Assembly: GCA_022793355.1 (NCBI GenBank)
Contig: JAAWCR010000096.1
Span: 1 to 5,992 of the forward strand
Length of the DNA: 5,992 nt
Source: Lawsonibacter sp.
GTDB taxonomy: Bacteria > Bacillota > Clostridia > Oscillospirales > Oscillospiraceae
Direction of reading: 5' to 3'
Below the pieces are notes generated by a model. That model made no database searches and was not told the DNA's origin. It saw nothing but the letters and a program-made list of their open reading frames with translations. Below, one piece after another: positions 5,986-5,992 of the stretch. Every line of letters begins with the position of its first letter. The first letter of the stretch is position 1. The position numbers and the translations under genes were made by a program.

Positions 5986-5992
5986 TTCCTTC

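Overview
The window looks like chromosomal DNA from a high-GC member of the Bacillota, most likely a gut-type Clostridia of the Oscillospiraceae (Flavonifractor/Oscillibacter kind). This assignment is inference. It rests on a secreted BspA-type leucine-rich-repeat protein anchored by SLH domains, on strong AGGAGG-type ribosome binding sites, on GC-rich codon use, and on a histidine kinase of a type I associate with that group. No RNA gene, insertion sequence, CRISPR array or origin was seen.

Layout: bases 1-2647 (+ strand) hold the 3' part (881 visible codons) of a very large cell-surface protein whose start lies off the left edge. In order it has a Cys-His papain/CHAP-like module, about eight BspA-type leucine-rich repeats, an Asp-Pro-Gly-Pro linker, a duplicated 39-residue Cys/His cassette, an unassigned domain, an InlB-B-type repeat domain, and three SLH repeats that should tie it to the cell wall. 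Base composition rises sharply near base 1150, at the linker, which suggests the protein was assembled from two sources. A short intergenic stretch (2648-2721) carries a perfect 17-bp inverted repeat that looks like a bidirectional terminator shared by two convergent transcripts.

Bases 2722-5985 (- strand) are a tight four-gene operon, read right to left: an OmpR/PhoB-type response regulator, a small flavodoxin-like protein, a two-pass membrane sensor histidine kinase, and a GNAT acetyltransferase of the phosphinothricin-acetyltransferase-like type. Gaps are 10 and 33 bases, and the kinase and acetyltransferase overlap as ATGA. The promoter lies beyond the right edge.

Working model: the membrane kinase senses an envelope or small-molecule signal and phosphorylates the regulator. 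The flavodoxin-like and acetyltransferase genes are co-expressed accessory functions (redox and acylation/detoxification). The most unusual point is the flavodoxin gene lying between regulator and kinase. Nothing in the window proves a wholly new system.
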